From Ktedonobacteria bacterium (GTDB lineage: Bacteria; Chloroflexota; Ktedonobacteria; Ktedonobacterales; JACDGC01), in NCBI GenBank assembly GCA_027459785.1, contig DAIDGU010000084.1:1-64000 (forward strand): DNA of 64,000 nt, written 5' to 3'. This document shows, in pieces, positions 35,799 through 45,062 of this stretch. The notes under the pieces are model-generated. The model did no database searches, was not told the DNA's origin, and saw only the letters and a list, made by a program, of their open reading frames with translations. The number at the start of each line of letters is the position of its first letter. The stretch's first letter is position 1. A program made the position numbers and the translations under genes.

Positions 35799-38700
35799 CT
35801 ATTTTGGATCGCCGTTGGCCCGCACGGCCACCAGTTCGCCCACCGTCGTCAGCAGTTGATCGTCCTGGTAGGGCTTGATGACGTAGGCGTCTGCGCCGAG
35901 CTGGAGCGCGCGCTGCTGGTGCTTGGTGGCGGCGCGCGAGGTCAGCACGATCAGCGGGATGTGCTGATACATCGGCTGGTTGCGTAGCGCGGCCATCAGC
36001 TCATAGCCGTCCATGCGCGGCATCTCGATATCCAGCAGGATGCCCGCCGGAATGCGCTGCGCGACGACTTCCAGCGCCTCCTGGCCGTCGCGCGCCGTCA
36101 GCACGTCCCAGCCGGCGTTTTTCAGCGTAGTGCTGACGACACGGCGCACACTGGGGCTGTCATCTACCACCAGGATGTACGGCAGCGTCCGGGGCGGCCC
36201 ACCCTTGCCGGGGGCGACCTGGCGTGCCGGGGTCGGCACGGGTGCCGGGCGCAACGAGACACGCCCCTCGCCCAGCGTGGCGTCGCGCAGGCCGGCCTGG
36301 CCGGGCAACACCGTGCCGGGCGGCGGAATCGTCGGCATGAAGGCATCCGGGCGCGGCGCGCGGGTCAGCATCTCCAGCGGATCAAGGATCAGCACCACCT
36401 GGCCGTTGCCCAGCACCGTCGCGCCCGATACGCTCGGCACATTTTTCAGGTGGGGGCCAAGGCTCTTGGCGACGATCTCTTGCCGGCCCGTCACCGCGTC
36501 GATCAGCAAGCCCCAGCGCCGCGCGCCGGAGTTGATCAGCAGCACCGGCGTCTTATCGTTGACCGGGCTGGCGGCCAGGTTGAGGTATGTCGCCAGGTGA
36601 ACGAGCGGGTAGCGTTCGCCGCGCACCTCGATGGCCGGCACCGAACTCGTCATGCTGCGCCCGTAATAGTCCAATTGCACGATCTGTTCGACGATATTCA
36701 TCGGGATGGCATAGACCTGATCGCCGGTGCGCACCAGCACCACGCGCTGGATCTGCAAGCTGATCGGCACGCTCAGGATGAAGCGTGATCCCTGGCCGGG
36801 GACGGATTCGACCTCCACATTGCCGCGCAGCCGCAACACAGTGTCGCGCACCACGTCCAGGCCGACACCGCGCCCGCCCTCTTCGGTAATCGTCTCAGCA
36901 GTGCTGAAGCCAGGCTGGAAAATCAGGTTGAGGATGTCGCGGTCGCTGAGTTGGGCATAGGCGTCGATGAGGCCGCGCTGCTGGGCGATGGTGCGGATCG
37001 TCGTGGGATTGATGCCGCGCCCGTCGTCGCGCACCGTGATGATCAACTGGTTGCTCTCATAGCGCGCATTGAGGACGATCTGGCCAGCGGGCGGCTTGCC
37101 AGCGCTGACACGCTCATCGGGCGTCTCGATGCCATGATAGATGGCGTTGCGCACGACATGCAACAGCGGCGCGGCGATGTCTTCGTAGACGCCGCGGTCG
37201 ATCTCGGTGTCGTCGCCCTCGATCAGCAGATCAAAGTCTTTGCCATACTTGACGGCAACGGCGCGGACGGCGCGATAGAGGCGCGGCACCAGCGACGAAA
37301 GCGGCACCAAGCGTGCTTTCAGCAGCGAATCCTGAAAGAGCGAACTCAGGCGGTTTTCGCGCAACAGCCCGACTTCCATCTCGCGGAGCGTCGCTTCCAT
37401 CTCTGTGCTGAGCGAGCCGGCGTCCACGATGCTTTCCGCCAAGCCGCGCGAGAGGCGGTGGAATTCGCTGTAATGGTCCTTTTCCAGCGGATCGAAGTCT
37501 GGGGCGGGCGGGGCATTGGGACCGCTGACCACGCCGCCGAAGCTCGGCGGGGGCAGGGCGCGGGGCGCGGGCGGCTGGCCTGGCACCGGCATGCCAGGTG
37601 GCAACACGGCGTTGCGTCGGCTCGGCAAGAAGGCCGCTTCGAACTGCGTCTCGATCTGCTGGCCGACCTCGCGTAGCCGCTCGCTCACCAGCGCGTTATC
37701 CGCGACCATGTGTGTCAACCGGCCCATGCGTTCTTCCACCACGCTGCGATTAACGATGATGTCGCCGAAGAGCGTCAGCAATTCATCCAGCTTGCGCAGG
37801 GGCAGGCGCACCGACAGATCGGCATCGGAGCGTTCGCCGGAGTTCGGCGACTCCGGGCCGGCTTCGGCTTCGTCGTCCAGTGCGCCCAGGCGCACAGCCT
37901 GGCGCGGCACCGTGCCGGAGGTTGAGGCGGCGGCGACATCCGCCGGCGTGATGGAGGGGGTCAAGAGCAGCGTTTCCCCCAACATCGCCTGGTAGCGTGG
38001 CTGCAAAGCGGCGATAATGGCCGCCGCACCGCCCTGTTCACCCGTGTCGTTCTCGATCAGCGCCTCTAAACCCTGCGCGGTATCCAGCACCAGGCTGACG
38101 ACATCCGCCGTAGCGATGATCGACCCTTCGCTGATGCGATCCAGCAGATCTTCGCTCAAATGGGCGAGTTCGGCGACGACGGCGAAGCCGGTGATCGCTG
38201 CCGCGCCTTTCAACGTGTGCATGGCACGGCGCACGGCGCGGATCGCTTCCGTGTCGTCAGGCGTTCGTTCCAGGACGTTCAGCCCATTGGCGATGGTCTT
38301 CAGATGCTCTTCTGCTTCTTCGCGGAAAACTTCCAAGGTTTCCGCGTTCGGGCCGCCCTCCATCACCACGCGGCGCGGCGTGTTGGCGGGGCGCAGTGCC
38401 GCGCCAGCGAGATCGAAGCCGGGCAGCGCATTGCCGCCGCCCAGGCCGGGTGAAAGTTCCGCCAACAATTCGCGGCGCACCTCGATCTTCAATTCCTGGC
38501 GCAGCCGGCGCTCTTCGTCGCGGCGCATGTCGGCGGCGATCTCGGCGCGCACCTCGTCTTCCAATTCGCGGCGCAGTTCCTCGCGCACCGCGCGCTCGGC
38601 CTCCACCCGCGCGCCGGGCGATAGGTCGCCGGTGGTGCCGCGCCGGGCGGGCGGCGTATAGGTGAACTGGCCGACGGTCGCGGTGAAGCCACCATCGGGC

Positions 38701-39800
38701 GTCGCCGCTGCCGCGCTCACCGTCGCCCCCGCGAGCCGTCCGGCATTCGCCAGCGCCTGGCCCAGCAGGTCCAGCGCGTCGTCCAGTGCTTCCTGGCGGA
38801 TGGTGAGACCGCGTGTGGCCTCATTCAACATATCCGTGACATGCTTGATGCGCGCCGTAACGACCCATAGCACCGAAAGCGGCAGGTAGCGGCGCACGTG
38901 GTCCGGGCTGGTGCGCAAATCGATGCCCATCGCCTGGCCGGCCCACTGTTCCAGCCGATCCAGCGCATCCTTCGAGCCATCCAAAAAGGTCATCAGTTCC
39001 GCGCGTTCGCCATCGAAACGCCGCGCCACATCGCGCAGCGTCGCCAGCGATTGCACCAGCGCGCCCGCGCCCTGCTGGACGGCCTCTTGTTCGGCCTGCA
39101 CGTCTTGCCACACGGCGGTGTCGCTCAGGCGCGCGGCCTGGCCCTGCGCGGCGATAGGTGCGGCAACTGGCGCGGGTGGTGGCGCGAAAGGGGGTGGCGC
39201 AGCGGGCATAGGCATGCCGCTGGGTTGGGGCGGGCGACCGTTCGGCGGCGCGGCGCGTGGCACGGGAGGAGGCGTGCGGTCGCGGGCAAGCGGGGGCGGG
39301 GCGGCACTCCATGCAGGCGGCACGGGCGGCGCATTACGGGCCGGGGCCGGCGGCGGTGCCGCACCAGGGCCACCCAGCGCACGTGGCAGGCTCGCCGGCA
39401 CATCAGCGCGATTGCCGCGCATCGCCGCGTAGTCCGCGCGATCTTGCTTGATGATTGTGCTGTCATCCGCGCCCGTGCGGGCGAGATCCATCAACTGGCG
39501 CAGGCGGGCCACGGAACGGCGCAGCAATTCTATCGAGGCTTCATTGAGCGGCGCGACCCCATCCAGCGCGTCGCCCACCAGGGCTTCCATACCGCCGGCA
39601 ACGCCCGCAATGCTGCTGAGGTCCATCATCGCCGCTGAACCACCGATCGTATGCACGCGACGATAGATCTCTTCGAGCGCCTCGGCTTCCATTCCTTGCC
39701 GCTGAACGCGCTCCAGGTTCATCTCGATTTCCGGCAGGTATGCCTGCAATTCCTTGAGAAAGCTCTCCAGGATTGCTGATCGGTCGAATCCGCTCGCCAT
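35799..39800 (-). CDS. CheA-type hybrid histidine kinase (PilL/PixL-like)
   Basis: A 1333-residue soluble kinase. Order: Hpt 1 with His50 (RRVHTIGGSAAM), a long Pro/Ala-rich linker (about 130-225), a helical and charged coiled region, Hpt 2 with His near 529 (AMHTLKGAAAITG), CheA dimerisation, HATPase (HVVRNAIYHGIETPDER, then GRGVGLDVV), CheW-like coupling domain (about 1030-1165) and a C-terminal receiver with phospho-Asp in ILLDIEMPRMDGY. This is the pilus-chemotaxis type (PilL/ChpA/PixL) rather than flagellar CheA. Last gene of a six-gene unit whose receptor, coupling protein and receivers lie directly upstream; there is no CheB/CheR in the operon. Confidence 0.92.
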   Translation of the reverse strand: MASGFDRSAILESFLKELQAYLPEIEMNLERVQRQGMEAEALEEIYRRVHTIGGSAAMMDLSSIAGVAGGMEALVGDALDGVAPLNEASIELLRRSVARLRQLMDLARTGADDSTIIKQDRADYAAMRGNRADVPASLPRALGGPGAAPPPAPARNAPPVPPAWSAAPPPLARDRTPPPVPRAAPPNGRPPQPSGMPMPAAPPPFAPPPAPVAAPIAAQGQAARLSDTAVWQDVQAEQEAVQQGAGALVQSLATLRDVARRFDGERAELMTFLDGSKDALDRLEQWAGQAMGIDLRTSPDHVRRYLPLSVLWVVTARIKHVTDMLNEATRGLTIRQEALDDALDLLGQALANAGRLAGATVSAAAATPDGGFTATVGQFTYTPPARRGTTGDLSPGARVEAERAVREELRRELEDEVRAEIAADMRRDEERRLRQELKIEVRRELLAELSPGLGGGNALPGFDLAGAALRPANTPRRVVMEGGPNAETLEVFREEAEEHLKTIANGLNVLERTPDDTEAIRAVRRAMHTLKGAAAITGFAVVAELAHLSEDLLDRISEGSIIATADVVSLVLDTAQGLEALIENDTGEQGGAAAIIAALQPRYQAMLGETLLLTPSITPADVAAASTSGTVPRQAVRLGALDDEAEAGPESPNSGERSDADLSVRLPLRKLDELLTLFGDIIVNRSVVEERMGRLTHMVADNALVSERLREVGQQIETQFEAAFLPSRRNAVLPPGMPVPGQPPAPRALPPPSFGGVVSGPNAPPAPDFDPLEKDHYSEFHRLSRGLAESIVDAGSLSTEMEATLREMEVGLLRENRLSSLFQDSLLKARLVPLSSLVPRLYRAVRAVAVKYGKDFDLLIEGDDTEIDRGVYEDIAAPLLHVVRNAIYHGIETPDERVSAGKPPAGQIVLNARYESNQLIITVRDDGRGINPTTIRTIAQQRGLIDAYAQLSDRDILNLIFQPGFSTAETITEEGGRGVGLDVVRDTVLRLRGNVEVESVPGQGSRFILSVPISLQIQRVVLVRTGDQVYAIPMNIVEQIVQLDYYGRSMTSSVPAIEVRGERYPLVHLATYLNLAASPVNDKTPVLLINSGARRWGLLIDAVTGRQEIVAKSLGPHLKNVPSVSGATVLGNGQVVLILDPLEMLTRAPRPDAFMPTIPPPGTVLPGQAGLRDATLGEGRVSLRPAPVPTPARQVAPGKGGPPRTLPYILVVDDSPSVRRVVSTTLKNAGWDVLTARDGQEALEVVAQRIPAGILLDIEMPRMDGYELMAALRNQPMYQHIPLIVLTSRAATKHQQRALQLGADAYVIKPYQDDQLLTTVGELVAVRANGDPK

Positions 39801-39848
39801 ATTAATGTCACCTTTAATGTGATCGCCTGGTTCGCATGGAGGTAGGGC

Positions 39849-41684
39849 TTAGCGCCCGAACGGTGGTAGCGGCGGCTGGCGTGGATCGCCGTCCTCGAAG
39901 CCGTCCTGGCTGTCGCTCCACGGGTCGAAAGCCGCGCTCTGGCCGGGATGCGGGTAGCCCTGCTGCGGCGGCGCGGGTGGTGGCGGCGGCGGCGCACCGC
40001 GGTATGGCCCCGACGGTGGTCCCATCGGGCGCGGCCCCCCCTGGCGCGGCGGGTTGCCCTGCGTCGGAAAAACGCCTGTGCCACCATGCATCTGACCGGT
40101 TCCCATGCCGCCCATCTGGCCCGTCCCCATGCCAGGGGGCAGCGCGGGCAAGCCACCGGGCGGGAACGGCGCGGGATAGAAGCCACTGGCACGCGGGTCG
40201 GGCGCGCCCAACATCGGGGGCATCGGGGGCAGACCGCCACGGGCGCTGCCCAGCGTCGGCTGGGGCATCGGCTGCTGTTGCGGCGGCAACTTGAAGGTCG
40301 AAACGGAAGTGCGCAGTTGCTCGGCCAGTTCCGCCAGATAACTGACGCTGTTCGCGGTATCTTGCATCGTCGCGTTGGTTTGGCGCGTGAGATCGGCAAT
40401 GCGATTCATCGCCGCCGCCACCATCTCGGAGGTTTGGCTGCGCTCGCTCGCCGCCGCCGCGATGTCTTCGATCATGCGCACCTGGTTTTCCACGGCGAAG
40501 TTGATCGCCTGCAAGGCACGACCCGCGTCGTCGGCCATGTTCGAGCCGTTGACGACCTCCGTCGTACTCTCTTCCATGGCGACGACGGCCTCTTGAGTCT
40601 CGCTCTGGATGCCCTTGACCAGCGTGACGATACGTTTCGCCGCTTCACCGGAACGCTCCGCCAACAGGCGGATCTCGTCGGCGACGACCGCGAAGCCGCG
40701 CCCATTCTCGCCTGCCATTGCGGACTGGATGGCCGCATTGAGCGCCAGCAAGTTCGTCTGCTCGGCCAGTTCTTCGATGATGCGCACGATGTCGCTGATC
40801 TCTTGCGACCGCTCGCCCAGGCGTTTGATCTTCTTGGAGGTCTCCTGCACGTTGTCGCGGATATGTTGCATGCCCTCGATGGTCTGCACCACGGCGGTCT
40901 GGCCCTCGCGCGAGCTATTCAGCGCGTCTTGGGCGGCACTGGCGCTGAGCGTGGCATTGCGGGCGGCGCTCAGGATGAAGGCTGCCAGTTCTTCCACCTG
41001 CTCGGAGGCTTGCGCCGTCTGAGCGAATTGCGTTTCCGCCGCGCGGGCCAGGTGCGCTGAGCTTTCCAGGATGCGCCGCGTCGCGCCGATAACCTGCTGG
41101 GTCGTTGACTGCACGCGGCCAACGACCTTGGCCAGCTCCTCGATCATGTAATTGAACGAATCGGCCAGCACACCCAGCGTGTCGGGCGTCACCTCGGCCT
41201 GCACGCGCAGATCGCCTTCACCGACGGCACTGACTTCGGCCAGCAGCTTTTCGATCTGGTTTTGCAGCGCCAGCGTATCCTGCGTGGCCATGCCGGTATC
41301 GTGGCCTTCCAGCAGCGCGTTCACGCTGGCGGTGAGCGTGGCGAACTCATCATTGCCGACGATCGCCAGTTTCGTGCCGGCCCCGCCTTCAGCCACTGCG
41401 CGGCAGGCGGCAGCTAATTGCAACAGATCACGACGCAGGCGGGCGCGCGTGCGGTGCCAGAGCAAGAAGACGATGAGACCGACCAGCACTGCCGCTCCCA
41501 CATCCGCGCCGATAAGGATCTCTTGGTTCGTGGTCAGCGTGGCGGGTTGCAGGTGATAAAGATACCCATAGCCGCCCGCTACACCCAATAGGGCGAGGAT
41601 CGGCAAGAGTAAAGAAAAAGCCAACGCTGTCGTGAACTGCGCGCCCAAGGACGCACGGCTCCGACCACGATCAGGCGCTGTCAT
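39849..41684 (-). CDS. Methyl-accepting chemotaxis protein (PilJ/PixJ-like)
   Basis: A 611-residue receptor. Two transmembrane helices near 16-40 and 55-78 with only a short outer loop, a HAMP region, then the MCP signalling hairpin with the invariant tip ([19 protein letters not shown]-like: [18 protein letters not shown] and [18 protein letters not shown]). After residue 470 the C-terminus is an unusual Pro/Gly/Met-rich tail of about 140 residues ([16 protein letters not shown]). Short periplasmic loop means the signal is probably internal or membrane-borne. Upstream gene is CheW, downstream the CheA hybrid. Confidence 0.9.
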   Translation of the reverse strand: MTAPDRGRSRASLGAQFTTALAFSLLLPILALLGVAGGYGYLYHLQPATLTTNQEILIGADVGAAVLVGLIVFLLWHRTRARLRRDLLQLAAACRAVAEGGAGTKLAIVGNDEFATLTASVNALLEGHDTGMATQDTLALQNQIEKLLAEVSAVGEGDLRVQAEVTPDTLGVLADSFNYMIEELAKVVGRVQSTTQQVIGATRRILESSAHLARAAETQFAQTAQASEQVEELAAFILSAARNATLSASAAQDALNSSREGQTAVVQTIEGMQHIRDNVQETSKKIKRLGERSQEISDIVRIIEELAEQTNLLALNAAIQSAMAGENGRGFAVVADEIRLLAERSGEAAKRIVTLVKGIQSETQEAVVAMEESTTEVVNGSNMADDAGRALQAINFAVENQVRMIEDIAAAASERSQTSEMVAAAMNRIADLTRQTNATMQDTANSVSYLAELAEQLRTSVSTFKLPPQQQPMPQPTLGSARGGLPPMPPMLGAPDPRASGFYPAPFPPGGLPALPPGMGTGQMGGMGTGQMHGGTGVFPTQGNPPRQGGPRPMGPPSGPYRGAPPPPPPAPPQQGYPHPGQSAAFDPWSDSQDGFEDGDPRQPPLPPFGR

Positions 41685-41701
41685 ACAAAGATTCCTCCCA
41701 A

Positions 41702-42337
41702 TTATGTATCGGAGCGATAGCGATGTAAACTATCAGCGAAAAGCAGTTTGGCGACATCGAGCATGAAGATGCGCCGTCCGGCAATGGCGGTGACGGCGTC
41801 CACATAGGGCGCGAGCCATGGCGGCGCTTGCTGGCGCGCGACATCGCCCCCCTGTTGCTCGTCGGGCAGGGCGCGAAACTCCGCCACACCGTCTACCAAA
41901 AAACCTACGATCATATCCTTGACGCTCGCCACGAGAATACGCGAACGGGGCGTCAGGTCTTCGCGCGGCAGCCCCCAAAACTGGCGCAGATCCACGACTG
42001 AGGTGATTGCACCGCGCAGGTTCGCCACTCCCAACACCCAGGCGACGGTGTTGGGGACGAGGGTGATGTCGCCGACGCGCTCGACGCCGATGACATGCGC
42101 GGCGGGCAGCGCGATCTCGTTGCCGCCCAGCGCGATCAGCACGAACTGGGGGCCGCGTGCGGCGACCGGCGTGGTGCCGGGGGCGGGCATCTGCAAGCCC
42201 ATGCGCTGGGCCAGCGCGGCCAACTCCGCTGGCTGGGGGGGCGACGCCCCATTCGCGTCATTCGCGCCAAAGGCGCGCAGCGCCTGCTGCAACATCTCGG
42301 CGTTCACCTGGCCCCCAGCGCGCTGTCCGTTATCCAT
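41702..42337 (-). CDS. CheW-type coupling protein (PilI/PixI-like)
   Basis: A 211-residue protein: about 55 residues of Ala/Gln-rich leader, then a CheW domain ([60 protein letters not shown]). It links the receptor to the kinase. The ATG at 42337 follows GGAGGG by five bases; the stop of the preceding receiver gene lies 11 bases upstream. Confidence 0.9.
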   Translation of the reverse strand: MDNGQRAGGQVNAEMLQQALRAFGANDANGASPPQPAELAALAQRMGLQMPAPGTTPVAARGPQFVLIALGGNEIALPAAHVIGVERVGDITLVPNTVAWVLGVANLRGAITSVVDLRQFWGLPREDLTPRSRILVASVKDMIVGFLVDGVAEFRALPDEQQGGDVARQQAPPWLAPYVDAVTAIAGRRIFMLDVAKLLFADSLHRYRSDT

Positions 42338-42348
42338 CTCACCCTCCG

Positions 42349-42729
42349 TCAGATCAAACTGCGCACACTGGCGATGAGATCTTCGCTCTTGAAGGGCTTG
42401 GTCAGATACACATCCGCGCCCTGTTGCATCCCCCAATGGCGATCTTGCGGTGTGTTTTTGCCGCTGAGCAAGATGATCGGGATCTGCGCCAGGCCATCCA
42501 TCCGTTTGAGGCGGCGACAGACCTGAAAGCCATTTTGCTTGGGCAAGACGACATCCAGCACGATGCAGTTGGGCAATTCACTGGCCGCCTTCTCGATAGC
42601 CTCATCGCCATCCACCGCCGTCACCACATTGAACCCGCTAGCCCACAGGGGGCCGGCGATCAACGACAAGTCGGTAAAGCTATCATCGACGACCAGCACC
42701 TTGGGTGCATTCACATTCACCGGCTGCAT
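42349..42729 (-). CDS. Response regulator, receiver only (PilG/PixG-REC-like)
   Basis: A 126-residue receiver. VLVVDDSFTD has the acidic pair, the phospho-site is Asp59 (CIVLDVVLPKQNGF), and LLSGKN and YLTKPF supply Ser/Thr and Lys. The ATG at 42729 has AAAGGAG seven bases upstream. Likely accepts phosphate from the CheA hybrid. Confidence 0.9.
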   Translation of the reverse strand: MQPVNVNAPKVLVVDDSFTDLSLIAGPLWASGFNVVTAVDGDEAIEKAASELPNCIVLDVVLPKQNGFQVCRRLKRMDGLAQIPIILLSGKNTPQDRHWGMQQGADVYLTKPFKSEDLIASVRSLI

Positions 42730-42855
42730 GCACAAACTCCTTTGTTATCTACCGGCACAGCGGCACGGCCTGTGTTCCAGCAGGAAGCCCATGTTTTACT
42801 CGCGTGTACGGGCCACGCCTCTGCCCTCACCCCGCCCTGTATGCGGGTGCATCCC

Positions 42856-43287
42856 TTAGTTCGCCGTGCGACGCACCCGTGGTTGGCTGGGCGAGGCCGA
42901 ACGCTGGCGGCGCGGGGCCGCAGCCAGATGTTTGCGCACCGTCTGCACCAATTCATTCGAATCAAACGGCTTGGTCAGGTATTCGCTGGACCCCGCGAGC
43001 CGCCCGCGCATCTTATCAAAGATGCCGTCGCGCCCACTGAGCATGATGATCGGCGTCTCGCGGAAATCCGGATTCTTGCGGATGATCTGGCAGATATGAT
43101 ACCCGTCCATATGCGGTAAGACAATATCCAACAGGATCAGATCGGGTTGGTAATCCGACACAGCGGCGAGCGCGCCCAGTCCGTCATTCGCCGCGATGAC
43201 GTTGAGCCCCTCGCGTTGCAACGTCAACTGGACGATCTTACGCACGGTGGGACTGTCATCCACAATCAACACCACTGCATCATTCAT
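42856..43287 (-). CDS. Response regulator, receiver only (PilH/PixH-like)
   Basis: A 143-residue receiver with a short basic C-terminal tail (APRRQRSASPSQPRVRR). VLIVDDSPTVRKIV, phospho-Asp54 in LILLDIVLPHMDGY, MLSGRDG and YLTKPFDSNE are all intact. In Pil/Pix systems two receivers act as positive and negative outputs; which role this has is unknown. A gap of 126 bases to the next receiver may hold a weak promoter. Confidence 0.9.
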   Translation of the reverse strand: MNDAVVLIVDDSPTVRKIVQLTLQREGLNVIAANDGLGALAAVSDYQPDLILLDIVLPHMDGYHICQIIRKNPDFRETPIIMLSGRDGIFDKMRGRLAGSSEYLTKPFDSNELVQTVRKHLAAAPRRQRSASPSQPRVRRTAN

Positions 43288-43355
43288 CGGTCGGCCTCTT
43301 TCCTATCGTTCGGTGGCGGCTCGCTCTACATTGCGCGGACACGGGTTCAAGCCCA

Positions 43356-44681
43356 TCACTGGGCATTACGGTGCGGCTGGTTGGCGATGCGGCGCACCCG
43401 CTGGCGCTCCATCTCGCTGTCGATCTCCTGCGCGAACGTTTCCCACAATTCATTAAATCGGCGGCTCGCGCGTGTTGGTCCAATCTCATCGGCGATGATC
43501 ATCTGGAAGGTCTCGTGCATCAGCTTATGGAAGGCTTGCGCGGCCTCCCAATAGAAGGCTTCGAGTTGGTCACCCCGCACGAGTTTATAGAGTTCCATCA
43601 GTTCGTGGTAATCTAACTGGCCGTCGTGGAAGGTGACGGCTTCAATGATGGGATATTCGCGTTGCGCGCGGCGCAGCAGCGGCAAGAACGCCATTTCCAG
43701 TTGCATATATGTCGCGGCTTGCGATTGGTTGCTATTGCGTAACGCGCGGGCAAAGGTGCTGTGGTGGCTGAGCAATTTGTTGATGCAGGTTCCCATCGTG
43801 TGAATCAACATCTGCAAGCGTTGTTCCGGCGACAGGCGCGGATCAGATTTCAATTGATTGCGGCTGACGGTCAGCGCATTCGAGATGCTCTGTTCGAGTT
43901 GGCGTTCAAGCTGGTCATTGACGACTTCCACCAGGTGATGGCTGACGAGCATCTCCACACTATGCGCGACGATGGCCTCACTCGTCAGCAAGCCGTAAGC
44001 GATGGCATAGACCGGCATCTGGCCGTTGGCCAGGAAAAGGACGCTCACATCTTCGCGCGACAGGCCCAGGTTCTGCACGTCGCCATTGAAGTCTGGTAGC
44101 CAGCGCGGCGTGCTATAGCGCGTGAGGCCGCCGGGGTTGACCTTGGCCCATTCGTCCACCATGCGGATGGCTTCCAGCAGCACGTGATCGACGCTCAGCG
44201 GCACCATCGCACTATCGGCGACCGTGACTTGGTTGTGGAACTCGAACGTGCCACGCTCCCAGCGCATCGCCCGCGCGATCTCCTGGATGATGGCGAACTC
44301 CATGCGCTGTTGCTGTTCGCCGGGGGTGATGATGCCACGTTCGACGAGCGCGGCCAGCACATACGGCAGCGAGTTTCCGACGCGCTCACGGATCTCTTGG
44401 GCGTCTTTACGATGGATGCGACGCATCAGCCGCAAGATCTCCAGCAGGTCGATCTGGCCGGGATCGCTGGCATGGAGGGCGACGATGCTGCCCTTTTTCA
44501 GATAAATATCCAGGCGCTCATGAGTGGGGCGACCATCACTATTGTCATGGGTGGCGGCGACGCTGAGTTGGCCGGTCTTGCCACCCAGCGACAGCATCTT
44601 CAAGGTCGCCTGCAACCCCAACGTTTCGAGGTCGCCGCCCAAGATTTTTTCTTGTTGCTGTGGATTCATAATGCGTCGCAC
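43356..44681 (-). CDS. DUF4388-domain protein, first gene of the pilus-type chemotaxis operon
   Basis: About 441 residues, soluble. The N-terminal 100 residues match the PatA-like DUF4388 pattern (ILGGDLETLGLQATLKMLSL, GKTGQLSV, LDIYLKKGSIVALHA), common in cyanobacterial and Chloroflexota PatA/PixG proteins. The remainder is helical, with no receiver domain attached; two separate receivers follow in the operon, so the PatA architecture seems to be split between genes. GTG at 44681 has GGAGAGGG four bases upstream; the ATG at 44669 is too far from it. Confidence 0.78.
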   Translation of the reverse strand: MRRIMNPQQQEKILGGDLETLGLQATLKMLSLGGKTGQLSVAATHDNSDGRPTHERLDIYLKKGSIVALHASDPGQIDLLEILRLMRRIHRKDAQEIRERVGNSLPYVLAALVERGIITPGEQQQRMEFAIIQEIARAMRWERGTFEFHNQVTVADSAMVPLSVDHVLLEAIRMVDEWAKVNPGGLTRYSTPRWLPDFNGDVQNLGLSREDVSVLFLANGQMPVYAIAYGLLTSEAIVAHSVEMLVSHHLVEVVNDQLERQLEQSISNALTVSRNQLKSDPRLSPEQRLQMLIHTMGTCINKLLSHHSTFARALRNSNQSQAATYMQLEMAFLPLLRRAQREYPIIEAVTFHDGQLDYHELMELYKLVRGDQLEAFYWEAAQAFHKLMHETFQMIIADEIGPTRASRRFNELWETFAQEIDSEMERQRVRRIANQPHRNAQ

Positions 44682-44879
44682 TTTCCCTCTCCTACTGCCG
44701 CGCACAGGCGCAGATAGCAGGAATCGCTGGTGCTCGTCAGGACGTTGATGTTCAGTTGTCCATTCTACCACACCTGCCCAGGCAAGCCAAGAGGTTCAGG
44801 GATATTTGGTGGGAAATGCGTATCGCAGGCAAACAAAGCTTGCTTTGGCGTGAGAAAGGATGAGCGGATACTAGCACAA

Positions 44880-44911
44880 GAGCCACAAGCAACGCACTGT
44901 GCCTGTGGCTC
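44880..44911 (-). terminator. Hairpin after tRNA-Val
   Basis: GAGCCACA (44880-44887) pairs with TGTGGCTC (44904-44911), just downstream of the tRNA on the minus strand. The T-tract (TTGTGCTAG) is weak. Confidence 0.5.
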
Positions 44912-44917
44912 CAAAGG

Positions 44918-44989
44918 TGGGATGTATAGGTTTCGAACCTATGGCCTCCACTGTGTGAAAGTGGCGCTCTACCACTGAGCTAACATCCC
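44918..44989 (-). tRNA. tRNA-Val (anticodon CAC)
   Basis: On the minus strand the acceptor GGGATGT pairs with ACATCCC. The D arm is GCTC-AGTGGTA-GAGC, the anticodon arm CCACT-TTCACAC-AGTGG with CAC at 34-36, the T arm ATAGG-TTCGAAA-CCTAT, and the discriminator is A. The 3' CCA is not encoded. The elbow and all stems pair perfectly. Confidence 0.93.
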
Positions 44990-45062
44990 GCAACGCCCTC
45001 TTATTATATCACCCTGTTGCCCCATGTCAAGGGGCTGAACCGTATGTGCTGCACGGCCTGCC

